Assembly (NCBI GenBank): GCA_035628595.1
Contig: DASPJN010000017.1
Coordinates: 1 to 64,000, forward strand
DNA length: 64,000 nucleotides
Source of the DNA: Chryseosolibacter sp035628595
Lineage (GTDB): Bacteria > Bacteroidota > Bacteroidia > Cytophagales > Cyclobacteriaceae
Direction of reading: 5' to 3'
Below, piece by piece: positions 1 through 9,080 of this stretch (positions are counted from its first letter, which is position 1; each line of letters starts with the position of its first letter). The translations under genes were made by a program, and so were the position numbers. The notes below the pieces were generated by a model, which did no database searches, was not told the origin of the DNA, and was given only the letters and a program-made list of their open reading frames with translations.

Positions 1-128
1 GCGTCAAGGGGATTATGTCAGCGCAACAAAACGACTCTAATGATGCGTGTCGTTCCGGTGTCGCTAAACGAGATTACGACACAGACAAGTAAATAATTTT
101 CAATAGGTTATAAGAAAAATGAGGATTC

Positions 129-141
129 CCCTACGGACTAC
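129..141. repeat. 13-bp direct repeat, left copy
   Basis: The sequence CCCTACGGACTAC occurs here and again, identical and in the same orientation, at 2303-2315. The two copies bracket the recombinase remnant and the orphan secreted-protein gene. The right copy is followed directly by a strong terminator, while this copy is not. This is the pattern expected of a duplicated attachment or target site, but neither copy sits in a tRNA gene that I can fold, so the role is inferred. Confidence 0.5.
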
Positions 142-160
142 TGAAGGCGACAGGTTATCA

Positions 161-942
161 TTATGATTGACTTGTTGCTTTTTTTTTGATTGTAACTACT
201 GAGAACTCAGCTATTAATTCAATCACCTTATTAATGCTGGAGGTTCGATAAGTGTCGTTTTCTCTATCGCAGATTATTCCTTCGGGAAAGAGGATAATTT
301 GCACCATTTGCCGCTCCTCATAATCACCATTTAACCAGCAATTCGCTAAATCTGAGGCAAATACGACACATTGCTCTATGAGTTTAGACGGGTTCGATAA
401 ATTCAGACTCGACTTTTCAAGTTCCGCAGATATTTGTTTGATTTCTGTCTTAAGCTTTAAGCTTGCTTTCTCATAAATGGCCTGTCAATTTCGCCGATTG
501 CAAATCTATCTTCGACCTTTTCCAATATCTTTCAGGTCAGCCAGTTTGGCAATCATTGACTTGGAGTCGTTCGTTGATGAATCCACTATGTTGTTCCAGG
601 TAATCTCAAGTTGCTTCATGATCACAGGTATTAGATTCTTATCGATCTGTATTGGTCAAGCAGGTCAGCAAATTTCTCGTGCATTAGAGTGGTGCTTCGA
701 TTGCACTTACAACTCTTAGTATTGCACCTGTAATAGTGAAAGTGAAGCGCTTTTCCATTCTTTAAAATCTTCCTCCTTTCATATCCTGTAAGGGGATTTC
801 CGCAGCCTGCACACTTTACAAATTTTCTTAGTGGCAATGATTCATTTTCTGCCTTGCATTTATGACCCTGAGCGTTCTTCATCAACATATCGTTCACCTG
901 TAGGAACACTTCAGTGATCAGTGACGGATGTCTGCCTTTCAC
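161..942 (-). pseudogene. Truncated and frameshifted large serine recombinase (C-terminal half)
   Basis: Three successive minus-strand frames together spell the C-terminal half of a large serine site-specific recombinase. The first frame (942 down to about 631) carries a recombinase zinc-ribbon with CAGCGNPLTGY and, further on, the CNTKSCKCN cysteines. A second frame (about 640 to 506) has the hydrophilic helix that follows in this family. A third frame (about 477 to 161) has the coiled coil and the family's C-terminal signature QMVQIILFPEGI followed by TYRTSSINKVIEL, ending at a TAA whose complement is 161-163. At least two frame changes and internal stops separate these parts. The N-terminal catalytic resolvase domain with its serine nucleophile is absent upstream of about 985. 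The gene is therefore dead and is the relic of a mobile element. Identification as a serine recombinase is confident; the exact frameshift positions are approximate. Confidence 0.8.
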
Positions 943-1032
943 TTCGTTGAGGCAACCGTGTCGGGGAAGTTTTTTTTGAATTTAGAAGGACGTTATTTAC
1001 CTTAGTTACGTTCCTCATTATTCCCCACCTTT

Positions 1033-2103
1033 ATGAAGAAATTTTATTCTCACTCGGCCAGGGAAGTTGCTTTTGACTTGTTCCTGACGGCGGCGTTATC
1101 TATGATGATTAGTGCCATCGCTGCTCAGGAATATCATGGGGCAAAGCCATTTTATGTTACGGTCGATGCTGGGTCTTTAGATGTGATTGATGGAAAGAAC
1201 GCAAACCTGAATATTGATGTCACGGTCACGACCCACAAAGAAAAGGACTATCCCGAAACATTTGGGATAAGCGAATCGAAGAAGGGATTGATGGCCTTTG
1301 AGTATCTGAAGGGAAAAACTGTTTGGGTGCCGATCAGTCCAATTGATAAAGGCAAATACTCATTTGAAATGACCCTTCCGTACAATCTGGTATTCGCAAA
1401 GTCTGTCAGTGACTACGTAAAACCAGAATACGTCAATTACTTCCGACCGTTTAACGACGATGTCACCGTTGGGTACACAAGCATTGGCTCGATTACAGGT
1501 AAAACGCTCTTTGGCGAAGAAAAGTACTTGATAAATAATGTTTGGAAATCATACTGGCGCTTTAAGTCAGATTTCACCAAAATAACTTATCAGGTTGTTG
1601 ATCTCGCTGCCTCCGGTGGAAAGATTATAAGTTCCAGGCTGGGCACACGAGAGATTACTTTTACAGTTAAGGAGGCGAACTCCTTGTACCCGATTAACAG
1701 TGATAGAATTATGTTTGATATCAAGGTTCTGAATTGCCCTACCTTTGCCGATAGGGATCAACTTGTTGAGAATCTGATAACTGAAATTTACCGAGATGAA
1801 TTCAAACCTGGATTAAGAAAAGATGATATGCTCGGTCATATGCGCGGTATGATTGACAATACAGAGCTAAACTCTGTTTTCCAAGCTACGGGAGGATCCA
1901 CACAAAAAATGAAATTATCAGACTTAGGTGTCGTTCAAGAATGGCAACTGCATGTTAAGGTAACTTGTCCAGGATATTATTTTTTGGACGAAAAGATTTT
2001 AGTGAAAACAACGGCGACGAGTCTGGACATTTTATTGGAAGAAACAGGCTCTAAGATCAGGATCTCCGATAACAAGAATACTTCACGGATAAAGGTGAAT
2101 TAA
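1033..2103 (+). CDS. Predicted secreted protein of unknown function
   Basis: This 356-residue protein is not one I recognise. It starts with a charged segment (MKKFYSHSAR) and a hydrophobic stretch at about residues 15-31 that ends in AIAAQ, consistent with a signal peptide and periplasmic or outer-membrane export. The mature part is rich in beta-type sequence, with many alternating hydrophobic and polar residues and numerous Tyr, Phe and Thr, but shows no catalytic motif. It contains only two cysteines in the mature part. It lies between the recombinase relic and a terminator, inside a pair of 13-bp direct repeats, so it may be cargo of the lost mobile element. No clear ribosome-binding site is seen; the start was chosen because it directly precedes the signal peptide. 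That it is a real gene is well supported by length and composition; function is unknown. Confidence 0.7.
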   Translation: MKKFYSHSAREVAFDLFLTAALSMMISAIAAQEYHGAKPFYVTVDAGSLDVIDGKNANLNIDVTVTTHKEKDYPETFGISESKKGLMAFEYLKGKTVWVPISPIDKGKYSFEMTLPYNLVFAKSVSDYVKPEYVNYFRPFNDDVTVGYTSIGSITGKTLFGEEKYLINNVWKSYWRFKSDFTKITYQVVDLAASGGKIISSRLGTREITFTVKEANSLYPINSDRIMFDIKVLNCPTFADRDQLVENLITEIYRDEFKPGLRKDDMLGHMRGMIDNTELNSVFQATGGSTQKMKLSDLGVVQEWQLHVKVTCPGYYFLDEKILVKTTATSLDILLEETGSKIRISDNKNTSRIKVN

Positions 2104-2302
2104 TAGCGCGCCTTGGATTAACTCGCAGTTCTATTGCCTTTATCAGCGTAATCTGCGGGGGGAAAATGCATTTTGCCCCACAATTGGACCAAGAAACGAA
2201 CCTGACGGGATGGCCGTTTCTTAGTCTTTGCGGGTATCAATTTTTTAAACGGATATCGTGCGAATTTTTGAAAGTCACTTAATAATAGGTTTGATATTGG
2301 TA

Positions 2303-2315
2303 CCCTACGGACTAC
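2303..2315. repeat. 13-bp direct repeat, right copy
   Basis: This is identical to 129-141 (CCCTACGGACTAC). It abuts a rho-independent terminator, as the 3' end of a stable RNA gene would. I looked for a tRNA upstream (acceptor partner, T-loop TTCRA) and found none, so a tRNA origin is not shown. Confidence 0.5.
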
Positions 2316-2316
2316 G

Positions 2317-2355
2317 AAAAGCCTCAAAACTAACGTTTTGGGGCTTTCTTTTTTT
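2317..2355 (+). terminator. Rho-independent terminator
   Basis: A 13-bp stem is formed by 2318-2330 (AAAGCCTCAAAAC) and 2335-2347 (GTTTTGGGGCTTT) with one G-U pair and a TAAC loop. It is followed by C and a run of seven T at 2349-2355. It would end plus-strand transcription coming from 1033-2103. Confidence 0.85.
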
Positions 2356-2615
2356 GTGATCCCCGCTACTTGCTTAATAGCTGCATAAATTCAAGTTTTC
2401 AGATTTCCATTCCAAAGAAACAAGGGATCTATTTCTATCTGGGCCACTGGTTACTGCTGAGATTGATCCCTTTGAGATTGCTTTTAAATTTTGAATGACC
2501 CGGGATATAACAAGTAGCAAAACCAGAACTGGCTCAATTTATTAAAATATTCCCGCTATCTTAATTTCAAGAACTTTTCTAGTTTAGTGATCTGTAGATA
2601 CTTAACAAGCACCCG

Positions 2616-3053
2616 ATGACAATTCTGTACGTTGAAGATGACCTTGACGATTGCGATTTGTTTATCGCAGCGGTTAACCAACTTAAGATCGGTAAGTCGA
2701 TCAATTGTGTCATTGCAAATGACGGGGAGGAAGGAATGGCCAAACTCATAGACTTTCCGCAAAATCCGGATTATATCTTTCTCGATATTAATCTACCGAA
2801 GATGGATGGACGCGAATTGATAACTGAAATCAGAAAGCATCAGAAGCTAAACGGCATTCCGATCATTATTTTCTCCACTAGTATTAATAGTGTTGAAGTA
2901 GAGTTCTTTAACAGGAAGGGTGTTTTTCACTTCTTTAATAAACCAACAGACTTCGGTCAATTGTGTAATTCGTTGCGTATGATCCTGGTGAAACCAAATT
3001 CATTTGCCAGCGATGGGCCTCCCACGGCAATTGCTGGTCATCAGAATAACTAA
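2616..3053 (+). CDS. Single-domain response regulator (CheY/Rcp1-like)
   Basis: This 145-residue protein consists only of a receiver domain. The acidic pocket is D8-D9, the phosphoacceptor is D57 in IFLDINLPKMDG, the conserved Ser/Thr is S87, and the conserved lysine is K109 in NKP. There is no output domain, so it probably acts by protein contact, as the Rcp1 type does with a partner histidine kinase. The plausible partner in the window is the PAS histidine kinase at 4265-5770, which is not adjacent. The last 4 bp overlap the stop of the convergent YetF-type gene. The Ser/Gly/Pro-rich tail after about residue 128 is unstructured. Family assignment is secure; the signal handled is unknown. 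Confidence 0.9.
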   Translation: MTILYVEDDLDDCDLFIAAVNQLKIGKSINCVIANDGEEGMAKLIDFPQNPDYIFLDINLPKMDGRELITEIRKHQKLNGIPIIIFSTSINSVEVEFFNRKGVFHFFNKPTDFGQLCNSLRMILVKPNSFASDGPPTAIAGHQNN

Positions 3054-3535
3054 GTCGCCTTCATTTTGTTTTTATAGATCACGGAAAGTTCGCCATTCTT
3101 CTCCAGAATGATCGTGTCAATTTCTGTTAGATCAAAAATGCCTTTCAGGTTTAACAACCGGCGGATATCTTTTTCGGTGATCTTGTGTTGGCCGATGGCT
3201 CCCTTCAAGAAATTTCCGTTGTGAAAGATCATGAATGATCGTGGGTAGATTGATTTTGTTCCATGTGTCTTGTGTTCAAGCCACGACATAACGCAATGAA
3301 GTCCGACCGAAGCACCAAAGAATAATGCTTTGTTTACAAATGGAATCCCCTGGTTGCAGATGACAAATGAAACAACGAATCCCATGAAAATGGCAATTGC
3401 CACTTCATGATGTTGAAGCTTCTTACCTGCAATGGAAGTTTTTGTGAGAAAATAGTATTTGATGAAAACGAATAATCCTGTTACCAGTACCAGCAGAAGC
3501 AGGTTGATCAATGGCAGAAGCGCTCTATACTCCAT
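3050..3535 (-). CDS. YetF/DUF421-family membrane protein
   Basis: This 161-residue protein has three predicted membrane helices at about residues 8-28, 46-63 and 68-84. They are followed by a cytoplasmic domain with the DUF421 signature: NGNFLKGAIGQHKITEKD, then GIFDLTEIDTIILEKNGELS. The C-terminal pattern (kiFDLseVd.aILE.nGkLSV) is typical of Bacillus YetF/YdfS-type proteins. The molecular function of the family is poorly known. It is transcribed alone, convergent with the receiver gene, which it overlaps by 4 bp. Length is slightly shorter than usual for the family (about 160-230 aa). Confidence 0.8.
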   Translation of the reverse strand: MEYRALLPLINLLLLVLVTGLFVFIKYYFLTKTSIAGKKLQHHEVAIAIFMGFVVSFVICNQGIPFVNKALFFGASVGLHCVMSWLEHKTHGTKSIYPRSFMIFHNGNFLKGAIGQHKITEKDIRRLLNLKGIFDLTEIDTIILEKNGELSVIYKNKMKAT

Positions 3536-3670
3536 ATCCTTTTTATTTAACTACACTTACGGTGATGGTAGCCAATCCTGGTAAGTAAAAACTCGTACCT
3601 GATTTAAGTTTTCGCAATAGAAGTGCCAGATGAGGTGGATAATGGGAACGGGGTTCGGCAGAACGCCTAC

Positions 3671-3994
3671 CTATACTTTAAATTTCTCTTTTCGCCTTTC
3701 CCGTGTATACATTGGATCGTCGAAGTTGATGTTAAAAGGGATAACGCGCTCAATGTTGCTCAACAAAATGTTGGGATTCTCAATATCATATCCGTGAAGA
3801 TCCTGGCACATAAGCGTTACCAGCCAGTCACCAGATGGCTCTTCAGTAAGACTTTTCACCGCCGTTGTTACAAGTTCGTTTGTGTCTTTCAGGAAAATCC
3901 CCAACACGGTTGTCGTTTCCAGGCTGTGTTGCAACTCTGAAAGTATTACGTTCTTATCTGTTTTAATCTGCTTGTGAACACTATCGAATGCCAT
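3671..3994 (-). CDS. Small conserved-looking cytoplasmic protein, unknown function
   Basis: This is a 107-residue protein with no signal peptide or membrane segment. The sequence reads like a compact cytoplasmic domain: several beta-type stretches (TVLGIFLKDTNELVTTAV, DWLVTLMCQD), then a charged tail (TRERRKEKFKV). The pattern of a residue set for setting or correcting a value is not recognisable and no catalytic motif is visible. An alternative 105-aa frame on the plus strand (3623-3940) overlaps it but has the low-complexity look of a shadow. The minus frame is preferred on composition. It stands alone between the YetF gene and the divergent histidine kinase. Existence is moderately supported. 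Confidence 0.5.
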   Translation of the reverse strand: MAFDSVHKQIKTDKNVILSELQHSLETTTVLGIFLKDTNELVTTAVKSLTEEPSGDWLVTLMCQDLHGYDIENPNILLSNIERVIPFNINFDDPMYTRERRKEKFKV

Positions 3995-4264
3995 GTATGC
4001 CGACGGGATAATTGTAAGCGTCAGGGTGTTCGTGAAAAAAATGTGCCGGCTGCGGGCTTCGGAATTGGAAACTGCAAACGATTGAAATGAGGTGATTCGA
4101 TCACTTCGAGAATAATATTTAAAAAACTTTTACAATTTTATTGAGGAAAGTTATCCCGTGTTGTCGTTTTTACGTTAACGAGACTCGGGAAACGCCGGCC
4201 TTTCTTCAGTCATGATCGTCTCATGCCTCGCCAGTTTTCCTTTTTTGACAACCATTAGCGAGCG

Positions 4265-5770
4265 ATGCCAATTTTAGAGACTGAAGTGAATGTGTGGCAA
4301 GACATGTTCACATCCATCATTGAAGATGCCAATTCAAATATTCTATTGCTGGACGAAGAGTTCAGGGTTATCAACCTGAATCCCGGCTTTTACTGGATCT
4401 TTCTTGAAACTTATGGAATTGACCTGAAGAAGGGCAGCCTGTTGCTTGAGAGTATGGAAAAGGTTGATGCACGGTTAACGTTCGAATGGAAAGAACGGTG
4501 TATTACCGCCCTTAGCGGGATGCCTATCAAAGTCGAAGAATCTTTTGAAGTTGACGGTCGCAAATATTACTGGGAAATACATTTCAAATCGGTAAGCAAA
4601 CCCAACGGCACGCAGATCATTTCTGTTTTTAGCCGCGATATCACCATTCGGAAGGCATATCAAAAACGAATCCTTGAAGACGAAGCAAACCTCCGTTCTA
4701 TTCTTAATACTATTCAAGACAGTCTGTGGATGGTGAACATGCGCTTTGAGCTAATAGATTTCAATAAAGAATTTTACAGACGTTACAAACAAGCTTACGG
4801 GGCACGATTGGCAAAAGGAAAAAACATTCTCGAAATGTTGCCCGCCAATGATCATGCTCTGAAAGAGTCATGGAAAGCCAGATACGAAAGCAGCCTGTCA
4901 GGTAAGAGTGGAAAATTTATAGAGGATTACATCATCGAAAACGAAACGCACACTTTTGAGATAAAAACTTATCCGATCATTGACAATGGTGTTGTTACGG
5001 GCGTCACCGTTCTGTCGCGTGATATCACAAACCAGACGAAGACAGAATGCTTGTTGAAGCGTCAGAACGATGAGTTGACAAAGATCAATGCAGAGCTTGA
5101 CCGGTTTGTTTACAGCGCGTCGCACGACCTGCGCGCCCCACTCATGTCAGTGAAGGGATTGCTGAACATGATCAAGGTTGATCCTGACAAAAATAACACT
5201 GAATATTATCTCGATTTGATCGAAAGAAGTGTCGACAAGCTTGATCATTTCATCTCTGACATCATTAACTATTCACGCAATTCGCGAATGGATGTGCTTC
5301 CGAAACAGATTGATTTCGGATCGCTCCTCCAGGAATCGATCGACTCGCTGAAGTTTATGGAAGGAGCAGAGCAAGTTCGCTCGATTCGTCAGATCAATGA
5401 AACAGTTCCTTTCTTTTCCGATTACAGCCGCCTGCTCATTATTTTTAATAATATTATTTCAAATGCGGTACGATACCGCGATCGTTGGAAACGCGATTGT
5501 TATTTGAAAGTTGAAATTGCCGTCGACCGGAAAGAGGCGGTCATCAAATTCTCTGATAATGGAATCGGCATTCCGTCCGAGTATGTTGAAAAAGTTTTCA
5601 AAATGTTTTTCAGGGCTAACGCCGACAGTAAAGGTTCCGGACTTGGACTTTACATCGTGAAAAGCGCCGTTGAGAAGCTCGCTGGTTCCGTAAGTATTCA
5701 ATCGGAACTTGGAGAAGGCACGAAGTTCACTATCACCATACCGAATCTGTCGACAACCGCTGCGCAATAA
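4265..5770 (+). CDS. PAS-PAS sensor histidine kinase
   Basis: This 501-residue cytoplasmic histidine kinase has no transmembrane segment. Two PAS domains (about residues 10-135 and 138-262) lead through a coiled coil into the HisKA dimerisation domain with the phospho-acceptor H287 in SASHDLRAPL. The HATPase_c domain follows, with the N-box around N400, the G1 box SDNGIGIP and the G2 box SGLGLYIVK. All key residues are present, so the kinase should be active. No response regulator is directly adjacent; the lone receivers at 2616-3053 and 40855-41250 are candidates. The next gene starts 48 bp downstream. The signal sensed by the PAS domains cannot be read from sequence. Confidence 0.92.
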   Translation: MPILETEVNVWQDMFTSIIEDANSNILLLDEEFRVINLNPGFYWIFLETYGIDLKKGSLLLESMEKVDARLTFEWKERCITALSGMPIKVEESFEVDGRKYYWEIHFKSVSKPNGTQIISVFSRDITIRKAYQKRILEDEANLRSILNTIQDSLWMVNMRFELIDFNKEFYRRYKQAYGARLAKGKNILEMLPANDHALKESWKARYESSLSGKSGKFIEDYIIENETHTFEIKTYPIIDNGVVTGVTVLSRDITNQTKTECLLKRQNDELTKINAELDRFVYSASHDLRAPLMSVKGLLNMIKVDPDKNNTEYYLDLIERSVDKLDHFISDIINYSRNSRMDVLPKQIDFGSLLQESIDSLKFMEGAEQVRSIRQINETVPFFSDYSRLLIIFNNIISNAVRYRDRWKRDCYLKVEIAVDRKEAVIKFSDNGIGIPSEYVEKVFKMFFRANADSKGSGLGLYIVKSAVEKLAGSVSIQSELGEGTKFTITIPNLSTTAAQ

Positions 5771-5817
5771 TCAGCTTAGCGTAGTCAAGTCTGCGCCGAT
5801 TTTATTTACTTCGCGTT

Positions 5818-7764
5818 GTGAATATCTTCCAACGCGATTGGCCTTATAGCGGCAATATTTATTGGGCATTAATCAAAAGCCTGCTGCTTTCAATGTTGCT
5901 TTTTAGCCTTTGCCGCATTGGGTTTTACCTTTTTAACACGCAGTATTTTCCTGACATGACCTTCGGCATGTTCCTGCGACTCATGTTGGGCGGGATGCAA
6001 TTCGATCTTGTCGCGGTGCTGTACACAAACATGCTTTTTATTGTGTTAATGATCATGCCGTTCGATTTTCGTTTTCGTTACGGTTACCTGGAATTTGCAC
6101 GTTACCTTTTTTTCTTAACCAATGGTTTTGCGCTGTTGCTGAACGTGTGCGATTTCATTTACTACAGATTTACACTGCGCCGCACGACAGCTGACATCTT
6201 TAAACAATTCGAGAATGAACAAAACGTGAGCGGACTCGTGATGCAGTTTGCCATTGATTACTGGTACGCGGTCCTTTTTTGGGTGTGCCTTGTTATTCTG
6301 ATGGTCAAGCTGTATAACCGCATTAAGATTTGGGGAAGACAAACAGCAAACGCCATTACGTACTATGTAGCTGGTGTTGTGATGGTTTTTCTGGTTGCAT
6401 ACCTGGTAGTGGGAGGCATTCGCGGCGGGTTTCGTCACAGCACACGTCCTATCACCTTGAGCAATGCAGGTGCCGTTGTAAAGGATCCGCGTGATATTAG
6501 TATCGTACTTAATACCCCATTCACACTTATTCGCACGATCGGTAAAACCAAGGTGCAGCGGGCAAACTATTTTTCCGACGAGGAAGCCAGCCGGATTTAT
6601 ACGCCCGAGCATTACCCTTCGGATACGCTTGCTTTCAAAAAGAAAAATGTTGTCGTCATTATATTGGAAAGTTTTTCGAAGGAATTTTTCGGAACCTTCA
6701 ATAAAGATTTGGAAAACGGTAATTACGAAGGGTACACGCCTTTTCTCGATTCATTGATTCAGCACAGCCTTACCTACGAATATTCTTTTGCGAATGGCAG
6801 GAAGAGCATCGATGGTTTACCGTCGGTGATCAGTAGTATCCCGGCAACGGGTGTACCATATTTTTTGTCACCGTATTCGGGAAACCGGATTAACAGCCTC
6901 GCGTCGTTGCTGAAGGAAAAAGGATATCATACATCATTCTTTCACGGAGCGCCAAACGGTTCGATGGGTTTCCAGGCATTTATGAACCTCGCCGGTGTTG
7001 AGGAATATTATGGCATGTCTGAGTACGACAATGATGATCATTATGACGGCCTGTGGGGAATATGGGACGACAAGTTTTTTCAGTTTTATGCAGATAAACT
7101 TGATGAATTCCCGGAGCCTTTTATGTCGAGCATTTTTTCATTATCAAGTCATCATCCATTTGTTGTACCGGAAGAATTTAAAGGCCGGTTCAGAGAAGGA
7201 ACGCAGCCAATACACAAGTGCGTTCAATACACGGATTATTCATTGCGGGAGTTTTTCAAAACCGCTTCCACATCTGATTGGTATAAGAACACGCTGTTCG
7301 TTATTACCGCCGATCACACGTCGTCAAACATTGAGTTTGAAGAATACCGTACGCCCCGGGGGCTCTACGCAGTACCAGTCATCTATTTTTCGCCGGGTGA
7401 GGAACTGGCCGGACGGAAACAGGAGATCACGCAGCAGATCGATATCATGCCTACAGTGTTGGGTATGCTCAATTATGATAAGCCTTATGTCGCATTCGGG
7501 CGCGATATAAAGAGCGATCTCGGTGAACCGTTTGCGTTCAATTATAAAGACAATACTTATCAATTATTCAAGAAGGATTATTTGTTGATGTTCGATGGCA
7601 CGCGATCTCTCGGCTTATATAATTTCAAAACTGACATACTAATCGAACATAACCTCATCAAGACACATCGTGAAATCGCGGCTGAGATGGAGACTTACAT
7701 CAAGGCAATTATTCAGCAATACAACAATCGCATGATTGACGACAAGCTGACGATCTCTCAATAA
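5818..7764 (+). CDS. LTA-synthase-family sulfatase-fold phosphoglycerol/phosphoethanolamine transferase-like protein
   Basis: This 648-residue membrane protein starts with GTG. About five N-terminal membrane helices (residues 15-200) anchor a periplasmic sulfatase-fold domain (about 275-600). Metal-binding elements are visible: VVVIILESFSKEF (Glu), HHPF and VITADHTSSN (Asp-His). The nucleophile region reads NGRKSIDGLPSVISSIP, where a serine follows the basic residue in place of the threonine of Staphylococcus LtaS; serine is acceptable in related enzymes. The family moves phosphoglycerol or a similar head group from a lipid to a glycan or lipid acceptor outside the inner membrane. Bacteroidota have no lipoteichoic acid, so the acceptor is unknown. 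An acyltransferase gene follows after 59 bp, which suggests joint envelope modification. Confidence 0.88.
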   Translation: MNIFQRDWPYSGNIYWALIKSLLLSMLLFSLCRIGFYLFNTQYFPDMTFGMFLRLMLGGMQFDLVAVLYTNMLFIVLMIMPFDFRFRYGYLEFARYLFFLTNGFALLLNVCDFIYYRFTLRRTTADIFKQFENEQNVSGLVMQFAIDYWYAVLFWVCLVILMVKLYNRIKIWGRQTANAITYYVAGVVMVFLVAYLVVGGIRGGFRHSTRPITLSNAGAVVKDPRDISIVLNTPFTLIRTIGKTKVQRANYFSDEEASRIYTPEHYPSDTLAFKKKNVVVIILESFSKEFFGTFNKDLENGNYEGYTPFLDSLIQHSLTYEYSFANGRKSIDGLPSVISSIPATGVPYFLSPYSGNRINSLASLLKEKGYHTSFFHGAPNGSMGFQAFMNLAGVEEYYGMSEYDNDDHYDGLWGIWDDKFFQFYADKLDEFPEPFMSSIFSLSSHHPFVVPEEFKGRFREGTQPIHKCVQYTDYSLREFFKTASTSDWYKNTLFVITADHTSSNIEFEEYRTPRGLYAVPVIYFSPGEELAGRKQEITQQIDIMPTVLGMLNYDKPYVAFGRDIKSDLGEPFAFNYKDNTYQLFKKDYLLMFDGTRSLGLYNFKTDILIEHNLIKTHREIAAEMETYIKAIIQQYNNRMIDDKLTISQ

Positions 7765-7823
7765 CTGCTGGCCCGTCTTTTTTACATGGTCACAAAATTC
7801 CTCTGCGGAAGCCATCACGTACC

Positions 7824-9080
7824 ATGGAAAAAAGGATCTACTTTAAAAACCTCAACGCCCTGCGTTTTTTTGCAGCAGCCGCTGTGATTTTTCATCACAT
7901 TGAACAGTATAAGTTTTTATCAGGGTACTCAAATGTCTGGGGCAACACTGCGGTTGATGCGTTGGGCCACAAAGCAGTTTCGTTCTTCTTCGTGCTGAGC
8001 GGTTTCCTCATAACGTTCCTATTGTTGGAGGAGGACAAACGCAGTGGCGAAATTAACGTCAGGAATTTTTATATCAGACGAATCCTTCGGATCTGGCCAT
8101 TATACTATCTCATCGTTTTCCTCTGTTTGTTTGTCATGCCCTATTTATTCGATCTGTCTATAATGGGGTCACAATTGCTTGAGAAAAATTTTTGGCTTAC
8201 TGCCGGTTTGTTGTTGCTCGTGCTTCCGAACGTAATGCGTACCATTTCTCCGAATTTGATCGGAGGAAATCAATTGTGGTCCATTGGCGTTGAAGAGCAA
8301 TTTTATCTCGTATGGCCTGTTTTGGTTAAATGGTTCCGCACATCGCTTCCCGTGTTTTTGATCGCATTCCTCGGCATAAAGGCACTGCTCACGATAGGTC
8401 TTGAATTCGCGGTCGCGGGTTACAACACGCTTGTGATGCAGAAATTGCTGCGAATATGGATTCTTCTCCAGGTCGAACAAATGGCGATTGGTGCGATTGG
8501 GGCCTGGGTGTTATTTGCACACAAAGAAAAATTTCTAGCTGTCATTTATAGCCGTGCTGCATTCATTTTATCATTGATTGCAGTGGTAACCCTGTTTATT
8601 CTGCCATTGCATCACTGGTGGATCAATTACGCGGAAGCACTCGCGTTTGTGATTCTGATTATGAATCTCTCAACCAATCCACGAATTAAAATTTCGATGG
8701 AAACACCATTATTGAATTCGCTTGGCAATATTTCGTACGGTATATACATGTATCACACCTTGTGCATCACAATTTCATTGTTTGCGCTGCGATACCTGCG
8801 CATTGATCGCTTTGACCCGGTATTGTTTAATGTGATGTTATATGCGTTGTCAATCGTTTCCACAATTTTTGTTTCTTCATTATCCTATGAATTTTTTGAG
8901 AAGCGATTCCTTGACTTGAAGGAGCGGTTTATGGTGGTGAAAAGTGGTCAGAAGCAGGCTGCTTCTGCGACAACGGTTTCGTCGCCGGCTCCTGAGCCAA
9001 CAACAATGCTGGATGCGCCGAAGATGTTTGTTTACTGGCTGGCTGCCGTCTCTAAGATGCTTTACAGGAAAGTTTTCTGA
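7824..9080 (+). CDS. Acyltransferase-3 family membrane protein (OafA-like)
   Basis: This 418-residue protein has about ten membrane helices and the hallmarks of the acyltransferase-3 family: an early HHIEQ histidine, FFVLSGFLIT near residue 55, the arginine motif YIRRILRIWPLYY, and the GNISYGIYMYHT segment near the C-terminus. These proteins transfer an acetyl or other short acyl group across the inner membrane onto surface polysaccharide or peptidoglycan. A short Ala/Thr/Pro-rich linker and a hydrophobic tail follow after about residue 375. It probably shares a transcript with the LTA-synthase-like gene 59 bp upstream. Its stop directly abuts the stop of convergent yebC (9080/9081). The acceptor molecule is unknown. 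Confidence 0.88.
   Translation: MEKRIYFKNLNALRFFAAAAVIFHHIEQYKFLSGYSNVWGNTAVDALGHKAVSFFFVLSGFLITFLLLEEDKRSGEINVRNFYIRRILRIWPLYYLIVFLCLFVMPYLFDLSIMGSQLLEKNFWLTAGLLLLVLPNVMRTISPNLIGGNQLWSIGVEEQFYLVWPVLVKWFRTSLPVFLIAFLGIKALLTIGLEFAVAGYNTLVMQKLLRIWILLQVEQMAIGAIGAWVLFAHKEKFLAVIYSRAAFILSLIAVVTLFILPLHHWWINYAEALAFVILIMNLSTNPRIKISMETPLLNSLGNISYGIYMYHTLCITISLFALRYLRIDRFDPVLFNVMLYALSIVSTIFVSSLSYEFFEKRFLDLKERFMVVKSGQKQAASATTVSSPAPEPTTMLDAPKMFVYWLAAVSKMLYRKVF

Larger units (their letters stand above)
2104..2615. other. 512-bp intergenic region
   Basis: No convincing gene is seen here. The stretch holds the right copy of the 13-bp direct repeat (2303-2315) with a terminator directly behind it (2317-2355). 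The remainder to 2615 is AT-rich and presumably contains the promoter of the receiver-domain gene, but I could not place a clear TAnnTTTG element. Confidence 0.4.

Noticed and set aside
1..96. Possible 3' end of a plus-strand gene (open frames to stops at 90-92 and 94-96)
   Set aside because: Two frames are open over only about 30 codons each and neither has recognisable coding character, so no partial gene is claimed.
2240..2320. tRNA 3' end next to the right 13-bp repeat
   Set aside because: The repeat followed by a terminator looks like the end of a tRNA gene, but no T-loop, anticodon arm or matching acceptor 5' strand is present.
2118..2327. 69-aa minus-strand open frame
   Set aside because: It spans the direct repeat and the terminator arm and has no protein-like composition.
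3623..3940. 105-aa plus-strand open frame
   Set aside because: It overlaps the better-looking minus-strand 107-aa frame and reads like a shadow.
6995..7510. 171-aa plus-strand open frame
   Set aside because: It is fully inside the LTA-synthase-like gene in another frame, with low-quality composition.
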